47,311 bases of DNA, from assembly GCA_018268995.1 (NCBI GenBank), contig JAFDVL010000023.1, positions 1 through 47,311 of the forward strand. Reading direction: 5' to 3'. The stretch is from Acidobacteriota bacterium (GTDB taxonomy: Bacteria > Acidobacteriota > Blastocatellia > RBC074). This document shows, piece by piece, positions 42,479-47,311 of the stretch. The position numbers and the translations under genes were made by a program. Positions within the stretch are counted from its first letter, which is position 1, and every line of letters starts with the position of its first letter. The notes under the pieces were generated by a model, which saw nothing but the letters and a program-made list of their open reading frames with translations, had not been told where the DNA came from and did no database searches.

Positions 42479-44653
42479 TCAGGGGCGATAGGCACGCTCC
42501 AGATTGGCTTTGATTTCGGCTTCTGTGAACCAGATTTTTTTGTACTGATGCCGGGCGTACAATTCAATTTGATCGCGACTATGCTTGGAGTTCGGATTTG
42601 TCGTCTGCCCATAGGCAAGAATGGAATATGCTTTGACGGGCTTCGCGAACTCCACGGCCAAGACCCAACCATCGCCAAAACCTGCAAGAGGTTTATCGTT
42701 GCCGACCCATCCGGCTACACGTTTGCCGTCCGGTTGCGGCGTACAGCGCAAGACGCGAAACATCCCATAATTTCCGGGCGCGCCATCGGCAGGCAGGTCA
42801 ATGCCATTGAAGCGGTAACGATTGATCTCGCCCCAGGCCACAGCTTCTGAACCGTAAGTTTTGCGTGTCCAGTTGACAGCTTCTTCCAATGCCTTCAGTG
42901 CTTGTGTGGTGTCGGATAAACCGTAGGGCGTCTTGCCCGGATTTTGTTTATCCCACGCGACAGCAAAGGGTTGTTTCACTGCTGCGGAGTATGTGTCCCA
43001 AAAGCGCAGGAACAGCATTGTCCCTTTGCTATCGGCTGCTGCTTGATTGTCCCACGCTTCCAGCACAGTGAGGGCTTTCTGCAAATCTTCAGAAGGATTC
43101 GTCGTGGCTTTGATGGCTTTGATTAAGTCTGGCTTGACGCGGTCGGCCAGCAGCATCTTGTTGTTAAATTTCAGCCGCTTCACATCTTCAATCGAAAACT
43201 TCGGCTGACTTTCCAGCATTTCCAGCGCCATTTGCGGACGCAAACCAAGCTCGCCGCGCTCGAAGTACGCTGGATATTTCGTTTCATCCAACGGATCACG
43301 AAGCGACGGGAACCACGGCGGATTGTTGCAGTTTTGCGTGTAGCCGCCACGTGGGTTCAGCAACTGCGGAAAGTCTGTCACTGGGTGCAACGATTGCCAG
43401 AGGTATTTGCTGGTTTCAGCGGGCACATCCAAATCATAGCTGGTGCCATCATTAACGCGTTTGGGCAGTTGCGCATTCCAGAAATACAAAATATTGCCCG
43501 CAGCATCAGCGTAGGTGAAATTGGAATAATTCAGCAAATTCATCTTCATCACCGCCATCCACTCTTTCAGATTGCGCGCTTTGCTCAGGCGATAAAAGCC
43601 CTCAAAATGACGATATGAATCAAGCTGTGTGGATTTGTAGACAAACGCCTGCCCGTTGTTGCGATAAATGATCGGGCCAAGATGCGAATATTCATACGTC
43701 CGCTTTTCTGTTTTCAGCGAACCGTCGGGGCTTTTGATTTCAACCGCAACCTCACGTTTCGTGATCGGCATTGGCTTGCCGTCGAAGATGTATTGTGCGG
43801 CGTTGTTCGGATCAACTTTCAGCGCGAAGACATCGGCCATATCCGGCGCGTTATTTGTTTGCACAAAGCCGAGATGTTCATTGAGCCCCGCACGAAGCAC
43901 AGGCAAGCCCGCCAGCGTCGAGCCAAAGAAATTGATCTTGCCCGGCACAGTTACGTGCGCCTCCCAGTACAACGAAGACCAGTTCAAATGCGGATTGCCG
44001 AGCAGCATCGCTTTGCCGGAAACCGAACGCGAAGGCCCAATTGCAAAAGCATTGGAACCCGCTTCTTCTGCGTCTGCCGCAAATTCATCTGGCAGCAATT
44101 CAGCACGCGAAATTTGCGGCGGCGCAGGCTTGTTTTCGTACTTGGCTTGCAACCGGCGAATGACTGCATTGACCGCGCCGATGGAGCCTTCGTGAATATT
44201 TGCCAGCACATCAATTTCATTGATGGCTGGAATCCAGGCAGGCAATTCGCTTTTGTGTTGTGAAACATAATGATTGATGCCCGCCGCATAGGCACGAAAG
44301 ATCTTTTGCAGCAGCGGATCAAGCTGCGAGAAGTTCTTCTGGCACACGCCGTAATTATCAAAGCGTTTTACTAAAAAATCGCTTTCAATACCTGTCCGAA
44401 AATACTTTGCATTTTCGCCCCGCGCACTGATGTAACTGAGCGCGATTTCTTCGCAATGGTCTTCCGCCTGCGCGTAGCCAAACCCAAACGCAGCCGCCTC
44501 TTCCGTTTTCGCTAAAATATGCGGCACGCCAAACGTGTCGCGGCGAATCGTAACCTGTTCGGCCAGGCTGGGCGAGGTTGCGGTGAGGTGTTGCGGTAAG
44601 GGTAAAAATAGAAGAGTAATGAGTAAGTTCAGAATCCATGCTTTGCGGGGCAT
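42479..44653 (-). CDS. Exported penicillin acylase family Ntn-hydrolase
   Basis: 724 residues from the ATG at 44653, which follows GGAGG by six bases and opens a signal peptide (MPRKAWILNLLITLLFLPLP); ATG 44677 is an alternative but lies in poorer context. It is an N-terminal-nucleophile amidase made as one chain and cut before the catalytic serine, which I place at Ser200 in EEAGSNAFAIGPSRS. The alpha region (residues about 30-175, starting QVTIRRDTFGVPHILAKTEE) and the beta chain with GNPHLNW and LVLRAGLNEHLGFVQTNN-type motifs fit the family. Substrates across the family include penicillins, acyl-homoserine lactones and N-acyl amino acids, and this one cannot be assigned. It is co-transcribed with the transglutaminase. 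Confidence 0.92.
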   Translation of the reverse strand: MPRKAWILNLLITLLFLPLPQHLTATSPSLAEQVTIRRDTFGVPHILAKTEEAAAFGFGYAQAEDHCEEIALSYISARGENAKYFRTGIESDFLVKRFDNYGVCQKNFSQLDPLLQKIFRAYAAGINHYVSQHKSELPAWIPAINEIDVLANIHEGSIGAVNAVIRRLQAKYENKPAPPQISRAELLPDEFAADAEEAGSNAFAIGPSRSVSGKAMLLGNPHLNWSSLYWEAHVTVPGKINFFGSTLAGLPVLRAGLNEHLGFVQTNNAPDMADVFALKVDPNNAAQYIFDGKPMPITKREVAVEIKSPDGSLKTEKRTYEYSHLGPIIYRNNGQAFVYKSTQLDSYRHFEGFYRLSKARNLKEWMAVMKMNLLNYSNFTYADAAGNILYFWNAQLPKRVNDGTSYDLDVPAETSKYLWQSLHPVTDFPQLLNPRGGYTQNCNNPPWFPSLRDPLDETKYPAYFERGELGLRPQMALEMLESQPKFSIEDVKRLKFNNKMLLADRVKPDLIKAIKATTNPSEDLQKALTVLEAWDNQAAADSKGTMLFLRFWDTYSAAVKQPFAVAWDKQNPGKTPYGLSDTTQALKALEEAVNWTRKTYGSEAVAWGEINRYRFNGIDLPADGAPGNYGMFRVLRCTPQPDGKRVAGWVGNDKPLAGFGDGWVLAVEFAKPVKAYSILAYGQTTNPNSKHSRDQIELYARHQYKKIWFTEAEIKANLERAYRP

Positions 44654-44686
44654 ACGGGCCTCCAGAGTGATTTGCATAATAGGGAA

Positions 44687-44780
44687 TTAACGCAAAGGAA
44701 CAAAGAGGCAAGGGTTCAAAGAGAATATAGATTTCAGTGCTTGTCTTTGTTCCTTTGCTCCTTTGCCTCTTTGCGGTTAA
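44687..44780. repeat. Palindromic repeat family D, copy 2
   Basis: TTAACGCAAAGGAACAAAGA (44687-44706, continuing) faces TCTTTGTTCCTTTGCTCCTT ... TTGCGGTTAA (44744-44780). The ends pair as TTAACCGCAAAG/CTTTGCGTTAA with one bulge, while the inner CAAAGG/CCTTTG units pair in shifted register. It shares the GCAAAGG-ACAAAG-GGCAA theme with the copy at 15491. It lies between the S46 peptidase stop and the acylase start. Confidence 0.75.
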
Positions 44781-44791
44781 TTTTCGCGTGA

Positions 44792-46846
44792 TTACATCCC
44801 ACCACGAATTTCTTCCACCATTCGACCTGCACCATAGAGTTTTTGTAAGGCTTCGACAATCGCGGCGCTGTGAACGCCGACCGCGCGGCTGCCTTCTTTT
44901 TCGTCAATGTACAAATAACGATTCGGCAATTTTTGAATGTTGCTGTCAAAGTTGATGCCGACGATTTCGCCGTTGCGATTGATGACGGGTGAGCCGGAAC
45001 AACCGCCAATCGTGTCGGCGGTGTAGACGAAGTTGTACGGCGTCGCTAGATCAAGCTGCGCTTTGCCATTGCGAATGCGGGCGGGTAAATCAAACGGCGA
45101 CTTTTCATCAAAGCTGGTCGCGCGATCAAATAAGCCGTGCCACGTCGTTTTGTACGGCACCAGCGTCGTGTCTTCTTCGTAGCCCGCAACCGTCCCGTAC
45201 ATCACACGCAAATTGAAATTGGCATCGGGCGCGATGGTTTTGCCATAAACCGCAAAGCGGGCCTTGGCGATCTTTTCGCCTGCGCTGGTTTCGACGCTTT
45301 TGATTTTCGCGTCTTCCCAGGCACGCAACTCGCGGATGATCGGCTCCACCTTGCGCGCCAGCACCAGCAACGGATCATCCGATTTCGCAATCGCGTCTGC
45401 ACCTCCCTCAAATAAGGCTTTGCGCGTGGCAACATCGGCAAGCTTCGTGTTGCTGATGAGTTGTTTGGCGACTTCTTCGGGCTTGGCAGTACCCAACACA
45501 GCTTTCACAAACGGATCGTTTGCGCCCAATGTTTTCTGCGCTTCGGCAAACCACGCGGTCAGTTGCGCTTCGTCCAGGGCCGGGTAAATCGGCGCGGTCG
45601 AGGTGAGGTCGCGTTTGAGCGCGGCAAGGCGTTCTTCACGAAATTCAGGATAGCGTTGCTCATTCGGCTTGCGCGTTTCTTCAGCAAAGCGGATGAGGTT
45701 GGAGGCCACCGTGCCTAAGCGCGAAGCCGTGAGGTTTGAAAATGCCACGCGTTTCGCCATTGCCGGATAGGCTTTGTACGCCTTTTCAATTTGATCCCAG
45801 GCAGAGGCATACGCTTTTTTCAAGTCGGCTTTTTGATTGACCGCTTTTCTCAGCGCCGCTTCATCGTCTTCTTTCTTTCTGAAGACGCGCGGATTGCCTA
45901 AGCCTTCCATTTGTCCGCGCAACCGCTTCAATGAGTTCTCGCGCGAACGAATGACGTTCGATGCTTGTCGCTTTTGTTCTTCGCCCTGCGCGGCATATTT
46001 CTGCGCCGCTTCAAGCTGCGAATTCCAAACCTGTTGTTGCAACGGATTGCCCGTGTCGCGTTGGTATTTCAATTGTGCCAGCGTCAGCAATCGCGCCGTT
46101 GAGCCGGGATAGCCGGGTACGATAACCAGATCGCCTTCGTTCGCGCCGTTCGCCGACCATTTCAGATAATGTTCGATTTTGGCGGGCTGATCGTTCTCGT
46201 ACACGCGAAAGAATGTGATGTCCAGGCAATAGCGCGGATAGGTGAAGTTGTCGTAATCGCCGCCGTAATACGCAATCTGCTCTTCAGGCGCAAACACCAG
46301 CCGCACATCAGTGTAACGTTTGAAGCGGTAGAGCCAATATTCGCCGCCGTTGTACAGCGTAATGATTTCTGATTTCAGCCCCGTCTTTTCGGTCGAATCT
46401 TTCTCAATTGCCGCCATTGTCGCTTTGCGTTCTGCTTCGGATTTCGCCGCCTGCACGCGTTCGCTGACGTTTTCAAACGACACGAGCACCGTGATGTCGA
46501 GGTCAGGGCATTTCAATTCTTCGCCGCGCGTGTCGGCATAAAATCCGTTCTTCACCAAATCGCGTTCCGCCGTCGAAAGCTTCGCCACCGAATCGTGCCC
46601 GACGTGCTGATTTGTCATAATCAACCCCTCCGGCGATACAAACGAACCCGTAGCGATATTGCCGACTTTGACCGTAGACAATCGAATGTGATCCATCCAT
46701 TCCTGCGACGGCGCAAAGTTGTACTTTTCCTTCCACGCCTTAAGCGGCGGATTATCAAACGTCCACATCCCTTCGTCGGCATAGTTCGTTGGGACGAAGG
46801 TGAGACAGAAACTAAAAATCAGTAGCAATAAGACAAATCGTTTCAT
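44792..46846 (-). CDS. S46 family dipeptidyl-peptidase (DPP7/DPP11-like)
   Basis: 684 residues with a signal peptide ([22 protein letters not shown]) directly followed by the family opening [20 protein letters not shown]. The chymotrypsin-type triad is recognisable: His81 in [10 protein letters not shown], Asp in [20 protein letters not shown], and Ser in [20 protein letters not shown]. These periplasmic enzymes remove dipeptides from the N-terminus of peptides. In DPP11 an Arg near the C-terminal pocket selects acidic residues, whereas DPP7 has Gly; here the segment is [13 protein letters not shown], so DPP11-type specificity is not apparent, and specificity stays open. The product dipeptides suit the nearby M28 peptidase and acylases. 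Confidence 0.93.
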   Translation of the reverse strand: MKRFVLLLLIFSFCLTFVPTNYADEGMWTFDNPPLKAWKEKYNFAPSQEWMDHIRLSTVKVGNIATGSFVSPEGLIMTNQHVGHDSVAKLSTAERDLVKNGFYADTRGEELKCPDLDITVLVSFENVSERVQAAKSEAERKATMAAIEKDSTEKTGLKSEIITLYNGGEYWLYRFKRYTDVRLVFAPEEQIAYYGGDYDNFTYPRYCLDITFFRVYENDQPAKIEHYLKWSANGANEGDLVIVPGYPGSTARLLTLAQLKYQRDTGNPLQQQVWNSQLEAAQKYAAQGEEQKRQASNVIRSRENSLKRLRGQMEGLGNPRVFRKKEDDEAALRKAVNQKADLKKAYASAWDQIEKAYKAYPAMAKRVAFSNLTASRLGTVASNLIRFAEETRKPNEQRYPEFREERLAALKRDLTSTAPIYPALDEAQLTAWFAEAQKTLGANDPFVKAVLGTAKPEEVAKQLISNTKLADVATRKALFEGGADAIAKSDDPLLVLARKVEPIIRELRAWEDAKIKSVETSAGEKIAKARFAVYGKTIAPDANFNLRVMYGTVAGYEEDTTLVPYKTTWHGLFDRATSFDEKSPFDLPARIRNGKAQLDLATPYNFVYTADTIGGCSGSPVINRNGEIVGINFDSNIQKLPNRYLYIDEKEGSRAVGVHSAAIVEALQKLYGAGRMVEEIRGGM

Positions 46847-46966
46847 AAAGTCATCTTTTCAGAAATGCGCCACGATAGCCAGTCGTGACAGGCTTGTTTT
46901 TGTACTTCGCGAATAAAACAGCCGTCTGCTATCATCATGCAACCAAGCCCAAAGGAGTCAAAATAC

Positions 46967-47299
46967 ATGCAATATCCAGTTATTATTGAGCAAAAAAATG
47001 GTCTGTATCGCGCCACGATTCCCGCCCTGGCGAATTTAAGCGTAGAAGGAAATTCCGCCGTAGACGCCCTAGCTAAAGCTCAGCAAGCCGCCCAGGAATT
47101 TTTAGCCAGTGTAACCATCGCCACAATAGAACTTCCAAACATACAAGACCCCGCCTTACGCCCAGGCAGTCCACAATCTGTGCTTAAGGCATTGGAAGTT
47201 TTTAGCGGTGATGAAGATGCGCTTCGTGAACACTTTGCCGAAATTGCGGCAGAACGGGAACGAGAAAGGGAAGCGATACAACAACTAAATACACTGTAA
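46967..47299 (+). CDS. HicB-like antitoxin-type protein without a HicA partner
   Basis: 110 residues from the ATG at 46967; AAAGGAG lies nine bases before, whereas the earlier ATG at 46937 has no such site. The N-terminal ~55 residues (MQYPVIIEQKNGLYRATIPA then LSVEGNSAVDALAKAQQAAQ) form the partial RNase-H-like fold of HicB proteins. The C-terminal part is a long charged helix (EDALREHFAEIAAEREREREAIQ). No HicA-like double-stranded-RNA-binding toxin precedes it, and the window ends 12 bases after the stop, so a downstream partner cannot be excluded. Confidence 0.75.
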   Translation: MQYPVIIEQKNGLYRATIPALANLSVEGNSAVDALAKAQQAAQEFLASVTIATIELPNIQDPALRPGSPQSVLKALEVFSGDEDALREHFAEIAAEREREREAIQQLNTL

Positions 47300-47311
47300 A
47301 TTAAGTTTTCT

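Overview
This window (about 47 kb, moderate GC, densely coded on both strands) looks like chromosome from a free-living, Gram-negative heterotroph. The best guess is an Acidobacteriota genome, possibly of the Blastocatellia type. The grounds are a TonB-dependent receptor with an N-terminal carboxypeptidase-regulatory-like domain, a giant sortilin/VPS10-like propeller protein, many exported peptidases and amidohydrolases, Tat-exported molybdenum hydroxylases, and intergenic spaces filled with several families of long palindromic repeats. The taxonomy is inference from gene content; no rRNA, tRNA or ribosomal protein gene is present to confirm it.

Layout. 1-423 is the 3' end of a protein resembling bacterial Tes-like radical SAM enzymes, followed by a clear terminator and a TonB-dependent receptor (500-3361). 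From 12136 down to 3368 a minus-strand block holds a class A beta-lactamase-like protein, a diaminopropionate ammonia-lyase (one-base stop/start overlap), an exported D-aminoacylase-like amidohydrolase, a class II aldolase, a LIC_10091-like protein, a class C-type serine hydrolase and an exported hypothetical. From 12368 to 18339 two complete IorA/IorB-type molybdenum hydroxylase modules lie in tandem, separated by a small lipoprotein gene carrying an in-frame TAG. A PIN toxin/antitoxin pair, an orphan DUF1778-like protein, a Tat-exported sugar isomerase-like TIM barrel and two COG3541 nucleotidyltransferases follow to 22247.

22344-27860 holds two more D-aminoacylase paralogues around an exported M28 peptidase and a DUF5678/retropepsin pair. 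Then come an inosine/xanthosine triphosphatase, DUF4350, DUF2911 and YwbE proteins, a TrpB2-type tryptophan synthase beta chain, a class I glutamine amidotransferase, a seven-helix membrane protein, a MetX-like alpha/beta hydrolase, the sortilin-like protein, a TPR protein, a 32-residue membrane peptide gene, a transglutaminase, a penicillin acylase family protein, an S46 dipeptidyl-peptidase and a HicB-like protein.

Taken together the genes suggest scavenging of peptides, including D-amino-acid or N-acylated ones: exported endo-, dipeptidyl- and aminopeptidases, acylases and deacylases release amino acids that cytoplasmic enzymes (DpaL, TrpB2) can use. The most intriguing unit is the overlapping trio beta-lactamase / diaminopropionate ammonia-lyase / D-aminoacylase, whose reactions would in principle chain into breakdown of a monobactam-like or diaminopropionate-containing compound. 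The beta-lactamase lacks a clear general-base motif and the lyase lacks the family Asp used for the D-isomer, so this is a hypothesis. The other striking layer is non-coding: at least ten long inverted repeats in about seven sequence families sit in the intergenic gaps.
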